Source: Streptomyces sp. SDr-06
Lineage (GTDB): Bacteria; Actinomycetota; Actinomycetes; Streptomycetales; Streptomycetaceae
Length of the DNA stretch: 64,000 bases
NCBI RefSeq assembly: GCF_003324565.1
Contig: NZ_QOLA01000007.1
Span: forward strand, 124,001 to 188,000
Direction of reading: 5' to 3'
Part shown: positions 17,040-24,747 of the stretch, piece by piece
How positions within the stretch are numbered: position 1 is the first letter of the stretch
Layout: each line of letters starts with the position of its first letter
Notes under the pieces: model-generated
Database searches by the model: none
What the model was told of the DNA's origin: nothing
What the model saw: the letters and a program-made list of their open reading frames with translations, nothing else
Made by a program: the position numbers and the translations under genes

Positions 17040-18050
17040 ATGGACCCCAACGCGCTCTCCATGAACGGGACTTCACCCGCCCCGGCCGGACCCGCCCCCG
17101 ACGGCCCGCTCGCGGCGCTCGGCGTGCCGGAACCGGAGGAGCGCCTCTACCTCCACGTTCTCGCGAGACCCGGGCGCACCACGGAACGGATCGCCGCCGA
17201 GCTCGCGCTGCGCGACGAACAGGCGGCGGACCTCCTCGACTCGCTCGCCGCGCGAGGACTCCTGAGGTGGCGCGGCATACCGCCGTCGTGGTCGGCGGTG
17301 GCGCCGGACGTGGCCGTCGCGGCGCTCCTGCTGCGCCGCGAGGAGGAACTGTGCCGGGCCCGGGGGCGCGTCGGCGAGCTGATGCGGACCTACCAGCGGG
17401 CGCGGCGGCCGTCCGCCGAGGGGCTCGTGGAGATGGTGACCGGACGCGCCGCCATCGCGGACCGCTGGCGCGGGATGCAGGCGGGCGCCCGCCGCGACGT
17501 CCTCCTCTTCGACAAGGCGCCGCACATCATGCGGGCCGACCCCGGCGCCGAACTGCCCCTGCTGGCCAGGGGAGTCCGGATGCGGGTGCTCTACGAGGCG
17601 AACGCGGTGCGGGACCCGGGCCGGCTGGCCGAGCTCAGGGAGTTCGTCGAGGCCGGGGAAGAGGCTCGGGTGCTGCCCGAACTGCCCTGCAAACTGGCCG
17701 TGGTGGACGACCGGTGGGCCATGCTCCCCGTCTCCAGCGGCGCGGAACTGCGCGGCGCGCTCTTCGTGCGTTCCTCCTCGCTCCTCGACGCGCTGGTGGC
17801 GATGTTCGAGGTGTACTGGGACCGGGCGCCCCGCGTCCCCGACGCCGACGACCCCGGCCGCGCCGCCGGTGACCGCCGGCGTGAGCTGCTGACCCTGCTC
17901 TCGGCAGGCCTCACCGACGACAGCATCGCCCGCCACCTCGGGGTCTCTCCCCGGACCGTGCAGCGCTGGGTGCACGAGCTGATGGACGTGCTGGGCGCCC
18001 GCACCCGCTTCCAGGCGGGAATCCAGGCGGCACGGGCCGGACTGCTGTGA
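17040..18050 (+). CDS. TrmB/LuxR-type transcriptional regulator (N-terminal wHTH, C-terminal GerE HTH)
   Basis: A 336-residue regulator with ATG start after GAGGAAGAGGCGG. The N-terminal winged helix (GRTTERIAAELALRDEQAADLLDSLAARGLLRW) is followed by a TrmB-type central domain (MVTGRAAIADRWRGMQAGARRDVLLFDK ... RGVRMRVLYEANAV) and ends in a LuxR/GerE helix-turn-helix (LTDDSIARHLGVSPRTVQRWVHELMDVLGARTRFQAGIQA). Same architecture as the regulator at 23343-24398. The effector is unknown. It is divergent from the glutamic peptidase gene, a possible target. Confidence 0.85.
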   Translation: MDPNALSMNGTSPAPAGPAPDGPLAALGVPEPEERLYLHVLARPGRTTERIAAELALRDEQAADLLDSLAARGLLRWRGIPPSWSAVAPDVAVAALLLRREEELCRARGRVGELMRTYQRARRPSAEGLVEMVTGRAAIADRWRGMQAGARRDVLLFDKAPHIMRADPGAELPLLARGVRMRVLYEANAVRDPGRLAELREFVEAGEEARVLPELPCKLAVVDDRWAMLPVSSGAELRGALFVRSSSLLDALVAMFEVYWDRAPRVPDADDPGRAAGDRRRELLTLLSAGLTDDSIARHLGVSPRTVQRWVHELMDVLGARTRFQAGIQAARAGLL

Positions 18051-18111
18051 GGCGCGGCCGCGGGTGCCCATGGGTCCGCCGCGGCGCTGGAGGCGGCGAC
18101 GGCGCGGTCGT

Positions 18112-18975
18112 TCACCCCCGCCGGTCGCCGGCCACCACCGGGCGGGCGGAGAGTCCGTCGCGCGTGGCCCGCAACGAGCCGAGGAGGCTGAGCGCGTGGG
18201 CGCTCGGGCTGCCCGGTTCGGCGTGGTAGATGACGAGCTGCTGACCGGGCGCGTCACGGACGTCGAACGCGTGGTAGGTCAGGCTCAACGGCCCCACCTG
18301 GGGGTGGAGGAACTGTTTCGCGTCGCTGGTCTTGCCGCGCACCGCATGGGAGTTCCACATGCGGGCGAAGACATCGCTGTGCTCGCTGAGGACTCCGACG
18401 AGCTCGCGCAGTGCCGGACTGTCCGGCTCGAAGCCGGCGGCCTCGCGCAGGTTGGCCACGGTGGCCTGGGCGGTCCGGTCCCAGCGCGTGAAGAAGTGCC
18501 GGGCGGCGGGGTCGAGGAAGGCCATGCGCGCCAGGTTGTCCGCGGGCTCGAAGGGGGAGTACAGCGCATCGGTCAGGGCGTTGGCGGCCAGGAGATCGAG
18601 CGTGCGGTTGATCACGAACGCGGGGGTGTGCGGATAGCCGTCCATGAGTTGGCGCAGCGACGCGCCGACCGACTCCGCGGTGCGTACGACAGGGGCGTCG
18701 GGGGCGGCGCCGGCCAGCCGGAACAGATGGGACCTGGCCGCCTCGTCCAGGCACAGCGCGCGGCTGAGGGCGTCCAGGACCTGGGGTGAGGGGTGGCGTT
18801 CGCGGCCCTGTTCCAGGCGGGTGTAGTAGTCCGCGTTCACCCCGGCCAGGACGGCGACCTCCTCCCGGCGCAGCCCGCTGACCCTGCGCACCCCATGGCT
18901 CGCCATCCCGACGTCCCGCGGCCGCACACCCGCCCGGCGCGCCCGCAGAAACTCCCCCAGGCCGTTGTCATTCAT
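18112..18975 (-). CDS. XRE-family regulator with MmyB-like ligand-binding domain
   Basis: A 287-residue protein. The N-terminal helix-turn-helix (FLRARRAGVRPRDVG, then RVSGLRREEVAVLAGVNADYYTRLEQGRERHPSPQVLDAL) is the signature of the actinobacterial MmyB-like group. The C-terminal PAS-like domain (PAFVINRTLDLLAANALTDALY ... LHPQVGPLSLTYHAFDVRDAPGQQLVIYHAEPGSPSAHAL) may bind a fatty acid or another hydrophobic ligand. Members usually control a divergent oxidoreductase gene; here no divergent partner is adjacent. It converges with the TrmB/LuxR regulator gene. Confidence 0.92.
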   Translation of the reverse strand: MNDNGLGEFLRARRAGVRPRDVGMASHGVRRVSGLRREEVAVLAGVNADYYTRLEQGRERHPSPQVLDALSRALCLDEAARSHLFRLAGAAPDAPVVRTAESVGASLRQLMDGYPHTPAFVINRTLDLLAANALTDALYSPFEPADNLARMAFLDPAARHFFTRWDRTAQATVANLREAAGFEPDSPALRELVGVLSEHSDVFARMWNSHAVRGKTSDAKQFLHPQVGPLSLTYHAFDVRDAPGQQLVIYHAEPGSPSAHALSLLGSLRATRDGLSARPVVAGDRRG

Positions 18976-19084
18976 GCGCCCCAGGCTAGGTGGCGATGCC
19001 GCGGGCCGCCTGGGTGTGCGACACCCAGGCTGGGAGGGGACGCGTCCGACCCCGGCGCCCGGCCGGAACGTGTCCGTGGGGGGC

Positions 19085-19663
19085 TCAGTGCCCGCCGCCG
19101 AACCTCCATGCCGCGATGTCGCGGTAGTGGATCGGCCCCGGGCCGCGCCCGATGTTGCTCGCCACCAGGTGGAGACGCTCGGCCTGCCAGGTCCGGCCGG
19201 TGAAGTCCGAGAGTTCCCCGGCCAGGTCCAGCACGCTGGACAGGTCGTCGCGGCGGGCCCTGGCCAGCGTCAGATGCGGGCGCAGCGGGCGGTCCTCGAA
19301 GGCGATGCCGCACGCCTTGACCACGCCGCGGACCTCGGCGGTGAGCTGGTGCAGTCCGTCGAGCTCGCCGTCGATCCCGCTCCACAGCACCCGCTCGTCG
19401 AAGTGCCCGCCGCCGCGCAGCGCCAGTCGCAGAGGCCGGTGCGCGGCCGCGAGCTCCGCGAGGGGTTCCTGCAGCAGCGGGGCCGCCGTGACCGGAAGCT
19501 CACCGAGGAAGGCCAGGGTGATGTGCCAGTCCTCGATGCGGTTCCACCGCAGGCGCGGGTAGGCCGCGTAGGGCAGCACGCGGGCCAGCTCGTCCTTCGC
19601 CTCGTCGGGCGGGGCGAGTGCTATGAACACGCGGACGGTGGCGGGCTGGATCTCTTCGTTCAC
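19085..19663 (-). CDS. thpR: RNA 2',3'-cyclic phosphodiesterase (2H family)
   Basis: A 192-residue protein starting at a GTG at 19663; a GTG eleven codons downstream, before FIALAPP, is an alternative. Both 2H-phosphoesterase motifs are present: WHITLAFLGEL (His-Ile-Thr) in the first half and RPHLTLARAR (His-Leu-Thr) in the second. The N-terminal VRVFIALAPP and C-terminal RLHLVASNIGRGPGPIHY are typical of ThpR. It opens 2',3'-cyclic phosphates to 2'-phosphates on RNA ends; its cell role is unclear. It is divergent from the broken peptidase gene. Confidence 0.92.
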   Translation of the reverse strand: MNEEIQPATVRVFIALAPPDEAKDELARVLPYAAYPRLRWNRIEDWHITLAFLGELPVTAAPLLQEPLAELAAAHRPLRLALRGGGHFDERVLWSGIDGELDGLHQLTAEVRGVVKACGIAFEDRPLRPHLTLARARRDDLSSVLDLAGELSDFTGRTWQAERLHLVASNIGRGPGPIHYRDIAAWRFGGGH

Positions 19664-19882
19664 GTAGCACTTCGTACACCACGGAGGGACGCGTGCGTCG
19701 CAGGCCCCCACCCCGGTCCAGCCGGGAGGACCCCTCCCGGATGCGTCCCGGCGGGCGCGCGGAGCCATGTGGCAGGGTGGCGACCGTGTTCGTGGCGGCC
19801 CGCGCCGAGATCCCCGGAGGCGGGCCGCCCACGCGCGCACACGGGCACCCACCCCCGCCCCTCCCGCAGACGAAGGAGTCTC

Positions 19883-21196
19883 ATGTCCGTCGTGATCCGA
19901 CAGCCGGGCGTCGTCCTGACCGACCACCTCTTCCAGGTGCCGCTGGACCACGACGCGCCGCGCGGCGAGCAGACCGAGGTGTACGCCCGTGAGGTGGTCG
20001 CGGCCGGCAGGGAGCGGGACAACCTTCCGTGGCTGCTCTTCCTCCAGGGTGGCCCCGGCGGGCGGGCGGCCCGCCCGGTGGGACGGGACAGCTGGCTGGA
20101 CCGGGCCCTGGACGACTACCGGGTGCTGCTCCTGGACCAGCGCGGCACGGGGCGGTCGACCCCGGCGACCCGGCAGACCCTGCCGCTGCGGGGCGGCCCG
20201 GCCGAACAGGCCGCGTACCTCTCGCACTTCCGCGCCGACTCGATCGTCCGCGACGCCGAGCTGATCCGGCGCCGCCTGCTGGGCGAGCAGGGCCGGTGGA
20301 GTCTGCTGGGGCAGAGCTTCGGCGGCTTCTGCACCCTCACCTATCTGTCGCTGGCCCCCGAAGGGCTGCGCGAGGCGATGGTCACCGGCGGCCTGGCGGG
20401 GCTGCGCAGCAGCGCGGCGGATGTGTACCGGGCGGCCTATCCGCGCGTCGCCCGCAAGAACGCCGCCCACTACGCGCGCTACCCGCAGGACGTCGAGGCG
20501 GTCCGCCGGATCGCCGAGCACCTGCTGGCGGCCCCCGCCGAACTGCCGGGCGGCGGGAGGCTGACCGTGGAGGCGTTCTAGTCACTCGGCCTGATGCTGG
20601 GTGCCGGCAACGGCTCCGACCTCCTGCACTATCTGGTCGAGGACGCCTGGGCGCACGGCAGCACCGGGCCCGAACTGCAGGACACCTTCCTGGCCGGGGT
20701 GCAGTCGAAGCTCTCCTTCGCCGACGGCCCGCTCTACGCCGTGCTGCACGAGTCCATCTACGGCCAGCGCTCCGTGGACCCGGGCCCGACCGGCTGGGCC
20801 GCCGCCCAAGTACGCCCGGAATTCCCCGAGTTCGATGCCGCGAAGGCCCTGGCGGGCGATGCTCCCGTGCGGTTCACGGGGGAGATGATCTACCCGTGGA
20901 TGTTCGAGACCGACCCGGCCCTGCGCCCCCTGCGGGAGGTGGCGGACCTGCTGGCGCGGCGCACCGACTGGCCCGATCTGTACGCCCCGGACGTTCTGGC
21001 GGCCAACGAGGTCCCGGTGGTCGCCGCCGTGTACCACGACGACATGTACGTCGACATGGCGGACTCGCTGGCCACCGCCGACGCGGTGCGCGGGCTGCGG
21101 ACATGGGTCACCAACGAGTGGGAGCACGACGGACTGCGGGTCAGCGGCGGGCAGGTCCTGGACCGCCTGATCCGCATGGTGCGCGGCCGGTTGTAG
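19883..21196 (+). pseudogene. Proline iminopeptidase-like alpha/beta hydrolase interrupted by an in-frame TAG
   Basis: The reading frame starts at ATG 19883 (AGGAG upstream), runs to a TAG at 20579-20581, then continues in the same frame to TGA at 21194-21196. Together it encodes about 437 codons, the normal length of Streptomyces S33 prolyl iminopeptidase-like enzymes. The first part has FLQGGPGG, the S33 signature LLDQRGTGRSTP and the nucleophile elbow GQSFGG. The second part, after the stop, has TNEWEHDGLR with the likely catalytic His. The stop falls after LTVEAF and just before SLGLMLG, where the family commonly has Gln, so CAG to TAG is the simplest change. The truncated product would lack His. 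A sequencing error or amber readthrough cannot be ruled out. Confidence 0.85.
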
Positions 21197-21264
21197 GCCA
21201 TCGGACGCGGGGCATGGACGCGCGCCGGCCCTCATGCGGCGGGGGCGTGAGGCTCTCCTGCCGG

Positions 21265-21288
21265 GGGCCCGTCCGGGAGTCCGGGCCC
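21265..21288. terminator. Bidirectional terminator hairpin
   Basis: GGGCCCG (21265-21271) and CGGGCCC (21282-21288) form a perfect 7-base stem around a 10-base loop between the convergent broken hydrolase and broken oxygenase genes. Confidence 0.5.
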
Positions 21289-21297
21289 GGGACCGGG

Positions 21298-22097
21298 TCA
21301 GTGGATCCGCCGGGTCCCCGGCACCGCCCGGTAGCGGATCTGCCACTGGCTGCGGCGTACGTAGGTGCGCTGGAGCCAGCGGTCCTGGCCGTCGTAGTGC
21401 CCGATGAAGCGGGAGCGCGCGTGCAGCCCCTTGCGGTTGTTGATCAGCAGCGCGTGGCCGGGGCGCAGCCGGAACTCGTGGGCCACCGCGCGGCACGCCG
21501 TCTGCAGCAGGGCCAGGGCCGTCTCGGCGACCGGGCTCAGGGCGTGGACGCCGTTGGCGGCGCTGGAGATCTCGGGGAATCCGACCGGCCCCTTGATCAT
21601 CGGAGCCGGGTCGGAGAGGACGTCCTCGTCGCCGGCCACGTCGCGGATGTAACTGCCGGGGGCGTTCATCCTGAACAGGGGGCTGCGCAGCACACGGTTG
21701 GCGTCCGGGCCGACCATGCGGCAGATGTCGCGTGCGTCGGCGTAGTACGTGGTGGCTGCCTGCGCGCGGTCGGCGCGCAGGCAGATGAGCACCAGGAAAT
21801 CGGGGTTGGCGATGTCGTAGTAGCCGGTGCGGTCATGGACGATGTCGTTGTGGAAGTTGAGGAAGACGGCCGAGCCCTGGTTGGTCTGGGTCGTCGCTCC
21901 TTCCTTGACGGGCACGATGTCGTGCACGACCTGGCCGTTCTTCTCCGTGAGGAAGCCGACCGGTTCACCGAGGAGCCCGCTCAGGCCGAGCAGGGTGCGC
22001 TCCGAGATGAAGGTGGACTTGCGGCGGCTGGGAAATCCGTCCCGCGGCGTCGGGGGGAGGTGGGCGTCCTGGGGGAGGTTGCGGATGTACAGGGCGC
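21298..22097 (-). pseudogene. 5'-truncated AsnO-like Fe(II)/2-oxoglutarate oxygenase
   Basis: The frame from about 22097 to the stop at 21298 reads as the C-terminal three quarters of an AsnO/clavaminate-synthase-like oxygenase: ALYIRNLPQDAHLPPTPRDG, EKNGQVVHDIVPV, NFHNDIVHD (His-x-Asp metal ligands), NNRKGLHAR (distal His) and YDGQDRWLQRTYVRR (2-oxoglutarate Arg). It aligns closely with the intact gene at 26463-27482 but lacks the first 75 or so residues. The open frame continues to 22437, but that part is antisense to an acyl-CoA ligase fragment and is not homologous. No start codon or ribosome site fits the homologous part, so it is probably dead. Confidence 0.85.
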
Positions 22098-22447
22098 CAC
22101 CGCTGGAGCTCGAACGGTCCCTGCTGGGCAGCGAGTTGGTGGCGGAGGCGGCGGTGATCGCGGTCCCGCACCCGGTCGGGCTGTGGGAGCCGAAGGCCTT
22201 CGTCGTTCCCGCGCGCGGCCAGGCGCCGAACGCCCGGACGGCGGCCGAGATCCACCGGTTCCAGGCGGGCGCGCTGCCGCGCGAGAAGTGGGTGAAGGTC
22301 GTGGAGTTCATCGACCGGCTGCCCGTGACCGCCTCCGGCAAGATCCGCAGAGCCGCCCTGCGCGAACGCCCGCAGACGGGCGGGATGGTGCACCGGCTGG
22401 TCACGGCCGACGAAGCGGAAGGAGTGCTCCATGGCAACCCGGGCTGA
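22098..22447 (+). pseudogene. C-terminal fragment of an acyl-CoA/AMP-forming ligase
   Basis: The + strand frame from about 22098 encodes LELERSLLGSELVAEAAVIAVPHPVG, then KAFVVPARG and EFIDRLPVTASGKIRRAALRE. This is the C-terminal lid domain of the ANL (acyl-CoA synthetase) superfamily, including the catalytic Lys in the P-x-T-x-S-G-K-I-x-R motif. Roughly the first 400 residues of a normal ligase are missing; upstream of 22098 the DNA is the opposite-strand oxygenase fragment. The stop overlaps the start of the Bfd-like gene by 17 bases, so the two were once coupled. Confidence 0.85.
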
Positions 22448-22637
22448 CACCTCGGACACCCTGCTGTGCCTGTGCGCGCGGATCACCGAGAGCGAGGTGG
22501 TCAGCGCGATCGACGGGGGCGCGCACGACGTCCTGGCGGTGCGCGATCTGACGGAGGCGAGCAGCGGGTGTGGTGACTGTGCCGCGGACATAGAGGACCT
22601 GATCGCCGATCGCACGGGTGGCGCGCCGGGCGTCTGA
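22431..22637 (+). CDS. Bfd-like [2Fe-2S]-binding protein
   Basis: A 68-residue protein with four cysteines arranged as C-x-C (LLCLCARITESEV) and C-x-x-C (SSGCGDCAADIEDLI), the pattern of bacterioferritin-associated ferredoxin and related BFD-like domains. It may carry a [2Fe-2S] cluster and act as a small electron donor. GGAAGGAG lies six bases upstream of the ATG, and the start is inside the end of the ligase fragment. It remains intact although its upstream partner is truncated; with the ligase promoter gone, its expression is uncertain. Confidence 0.85.
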   Translation: MATRADTSDTLLCLCARITESEVVSAIDGGAHDVLAVRDLTEASSGCGDCAADIEDLIADRTGGAPGV

Positions 22638-22657
22638 CGCGGGCGGTCACGTCTCCT

Positions 22658-22688
22658 GGGGTGCCGGGTGTTTTACGCCGGGCACCCC
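22658..22688. terminator. Bidirectional terminator hairpin
   Basis: GGGGTGCC (22658-22665) and GGCACCCC (22681-22688) form a perfect 8-base stem, with a T-rich loop, between the convergent Bfd-like and XRE-cupin genes. Confidence 0.65.
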
Positions 22689-22720
22689 CTTGGCGTGTGC
22701 GCGCCCGCCTTGCCGTGCGG

Positions 22721-23323
22721 TCAGTACAGGCTGGAGAAGAGCACGGCCACGAACCGGGCCGGCTGGTCGGTGTCGTTGCGGAAGCTGTGCGGATATCCGG
22801 CCGACCACTGCGCGCAGTCCCCCGCCCGCAGTTCGTGGTCGCTGCCGTTGTAGCGGGCGATCACCGTGCCCTCGGTCATCACGATGAGGTCGGAGCCCTC
22901 GTGCTGGAGCTCCTCCAGCAGACCCGAGTGCGGCTGGAAGTCGGCCGTGAGGACCTGATAGCCGAGCTCGGGCACCCGCAGCACGCGGTAGCGCACGCCC
23001 GGGGCCCGGTCGAAGGACTCCTGGTCCTTCGCGGGAAAGACCGAGGGGATGGAACGTCCCCGCGAGAATCCCAGGAACGAGCCCACGTCGTGCCCGAAGA
23101 CCTTGGCCAGGCGGCCGAGCCGCTCCAGCGCGATGTCGGTCTCGCCGCGCTCCAGCGCGGCGAGGAACGACACCGAGAGACCGCACTCGGCAGCGACCTG
23201 ACGCAAGGACATCTCTTTGTGGGTACGCAGGCGGCGGAGCACCTCACCCGGGCGCGGAAAGCCCAGTTCGGGGTCGCGGGCTGCGGTGCCGGGGGAGACG
23301 TCCGACGGCGGGGGATTGCTCAT
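22721..23323 (-). CDS. XRE-family regulator with C-terminal cupin domain
   Basis: A 200-residue protein. Residues about 25-85 form a helix-turn-helix (EVLRRLRTHKEMSLRQVAAECGLSVSFLAALERGETDIALERLGRLAKVFG). Residues 110-198 form a small beta-barrel cupin (YQVLTADFQPHSGLLEELQHEGSDLIVMTEGTVIARYNGSDHELRAGDCAQWSAGYPHSFRN). This is the layout of PuuR/SutR-type repressors that sense a small metabolite. Its gene follows the TrmB/LuxR regulator in the same leftward direction, 19 bases apart, so they may form a two-gene regulatory operon for the biosynthetic genes at 24.7-29.7 kb. Confidence 0.9.
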   Translation of the reverse strand: MSNPPPSDVSPGTAARDPELGFPRPGEVLRRLRTHKEMSLRQVAAECGLSVSFLAALERGETDIALERLGRLAKVFGHDVGSFLGFSRGRSIPSVFPAKDQESFDRAPGVRYRVLRVPELGYQVLTADFQPHSGLLEELQHEGSDLIVMTEGTVIARYNGSDHELRAGDCAQWSAGYPHSFRNDTDQPARFVAVLFSSLY

Positions 23324-23342
23324 GGGTGCATCCTAGAGAGCG

Positions 23343-24398
23343 TCAGGCTCTGACGAGCGTGGAGCGGGCGGCCTCGGTCTCGGTCGGGCCGAGGAGGCCG
23401 GAGCGGGCCACGAGGACGCCGAGCTGGAACCGGCTCTGGGCGCCGAGCTCCTGGTAGATCTTGGCGATGTGGTTGCGGCAGGTGCGCACGCTCACCCCGA
23501 TGCGCCGCGCGATCATCGCGTCGGTCTGCCCCTCGGCGAGGAGCACGATGATGGTCCGCCGCATGCCGGAGAGCAACTCGTCGGCCTGGGCCACGCGGAG
23601 CTGGCCGTCGAAGGGTGTCGCCGCCATCCACGTCTGCTCGAACACGTCCGTGACGAACTGCACGATGCCGGGCTGGGTGACGGCCACGGCGCTCTCTCCG
23701 TCGTCGCCGGGAAGCAGCGCGGTCTCGCGGTCGAACACCACCATCTGGGAGAGGGGGCCGCTCGAGGTGCGGGCCTCGCCGCCGCCGTCGACGGCGTGCG
23801 CCACTCCTCTGCGGGTCGCCGTGTCGTAGCGCGCGGTGTGCTGGTGGATCGTGCGTACCTTGACGCCGCGCTCCAGGAGCGAGGCGAGCGGTTCCGTCAT
23901 GTCCAGCAGGATGTTGTCCGCCCGCCAGCCGTCGCCGGACTGGGCGAGGAGGATCTCGTGGCGGCATCTCATCGCGGCGGTCAGGAGCCAGTCGCGCAGG
24001 GCGCTGGTGCCGACGACGGGGCGGGAGCCGTCGGAGGCGTCCGCCTTGCGCACGGCGCGCTCGAGGACGCGGTGGAAACCGGCGAGTTCGTCGCGGATCT
24101 GCTCCGAACGGCGCTCCATCCGCTCGATCTGCTGTTGCAGCGGGGCGAGCCGGCGCAGGGCCGCGGCCTTCGGCGCGACCGGCAGGAAGATGTCGGGCGC
24201 GCCCGAGGCGGGCTGCAATAGCCGTGCGTTGAGCAGGAGTTGGAGGGCGCGGGAGGCGCGGTCGGTGTCCCAGCCGAGCGCCTCGGCGGCGTGGGCCGGA
24301 CTCAGCGCCTGAACGCTGACGGCGAGCTGATAGAGCTCTTCCTGATCTTGCGCTTCCGCTAACTGGTGCGCTTGCCGCGGATCAAGGTCTGCGTTCAT
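23343..24398 (-). CDS. TrmB/LuxR-type transcriptional regulator, candidate cluster regulator
   Basis: A 351-residue protein; ATG at 24398 has GGGGGA upstream. The N-terminal wHTH (EELYQLAVSVQALSPAHAAEALGWDTDRASRALQLLLNARLLQ) is followed by a coiled-coil-like linker (LQQQIERMERRSEQIRDEL), a TrmB-type domain (ERGVKVRTIHQHTARYD) and a C-terminal LuxR HTH (EGQTDAMIARRIGVSVRTCRNHIAKIYQELGAQSRFQLGVLVARSG). Same architecture as the protein at 17040-18050. It stands divergent to the operon beginning at 24732, so it is the most likely regulator of that operon. The ligand is unknown. Confidence 0.87.
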   Translation of the reverse strand: MNADLDPRQAHQLAEAQDQEELYQLAVSVQALSPAHAAEALGWDTDRASRALQLLLNARLLQPASGAPDIFLPVAPKAAALRRLAPLQQQIERMERRSEQIRDELAGFHRVLERAVRKADASDGSRPVVGTSALRDWLLTAAMRCRHEILLAQSGDGWRADNILLDMTEPLASLLERGVKVRTIHQHTARYDTATRRGVAHAVDGGGEARTSSGPLSQMVVFDRETALLPGDDGESAVAVTQPGIVQFVTDVFEQTWMAATPFDGQLRVAQADELLSGMRRTIIVLLAEGQTDAMIARRIGVSVRTCRNHIAKIYQELGAQSRFQLGVLVARSGLLGPTETEAARSTLVRA

Positions 24399-24731
24399 TG
24401 GTCCCCCATGGAGTGTTCCCCCGCGGATGTGCGGGGTGGCGGTCCGGCACAGAGCAGGTGGGCGCGCTCGGCGACCCATGTGCAAAATACCGTACGGACG
24501 TGCTCGGGGCAACGCAAAAAAGAACGGCCTCTTTGGTTTTCCCCGCGGAGTGCAGCTTGATGCAGGAACGGCCGCGGCGCATGCGATGAACAGTATCTTG
24601 CAATAGCGTGCTTTTTAAAGCACACACGCCCCTGGCCCGGCGCACCGAACCGGGCGCCGGTCCGGGAGCGTCGGACAGCAGCCGGGAGTTGCCATGCGCG
24701 TGAACCTGACCGCGACGTCGGACGGGACCGG
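24399..24731. other. Divergent control region of the aspartokinase/ATP-grasp cluster
   Basis: About 330 bases between the leftward regulator and the rightward operon. It is the most AT-rich stretch nearby, with A runs (GCAAAAAAGAACGG) near 24512-24530. It holds the palindrome at 24608-24623 and a 17-codon open frame at 24694-24747. Promoters for both directions are expected here; I do not assign a definite -35/-10 pair. Confidence 0.6.
24608..24623. promoter_or_regulatory. Perfect AT-rich palindrome, candidate operator of the cluster
   Basis: GTGCTTTTTAAAGCAC is a perfect inverted repeat (7-base arms, 2-base centre) about 109 bases before the first long coding start of the rightward operon. 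Such a sequence is rare by chance in this GC-rich DNA. Either of the two leftward regulators could bind it; a LuxR-type HTH dimer or the XRE-cupin protein are candidates. Confidence 0.5.
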
Positions 24732-24747
24732 ATGCGCGTCGTGGTGA
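24694..24747 (+). CDS. Possible 17-residue leader peptide overlapping the next gene
   Basis: ATG 24694 has GGGAG five bases upstream and encodes MRVNLTATSDGTGCASW, ending at TGA 24745-24747. It overlaps the start of the ASADH-like gene by 16 bases in another frame. Its ribosome site is better than that of the next gene, so it could couple translation. It shows no amino-acid run typical of attenuation and may be fortuitous. Confidence 0.3.
   Translation: MRVNLTATSDGTGCASW

Noticed and set aside
19664..19882. Extension of ThpR upstream to about 20521
   Set aside because: The extension runs antisense to the hydrolase gene and lacks similarity; 2H enzymes of this type start near the VRVFIAL segment.
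24398..24589. Rightward open frame of 63 codons in the cluster control region as the missing ASADH N-terminus
   Set aside because: No glycine-rich NADP motif or N-C-S/T cysteine motif is present, and it is not in frame with the C-terminal domain.
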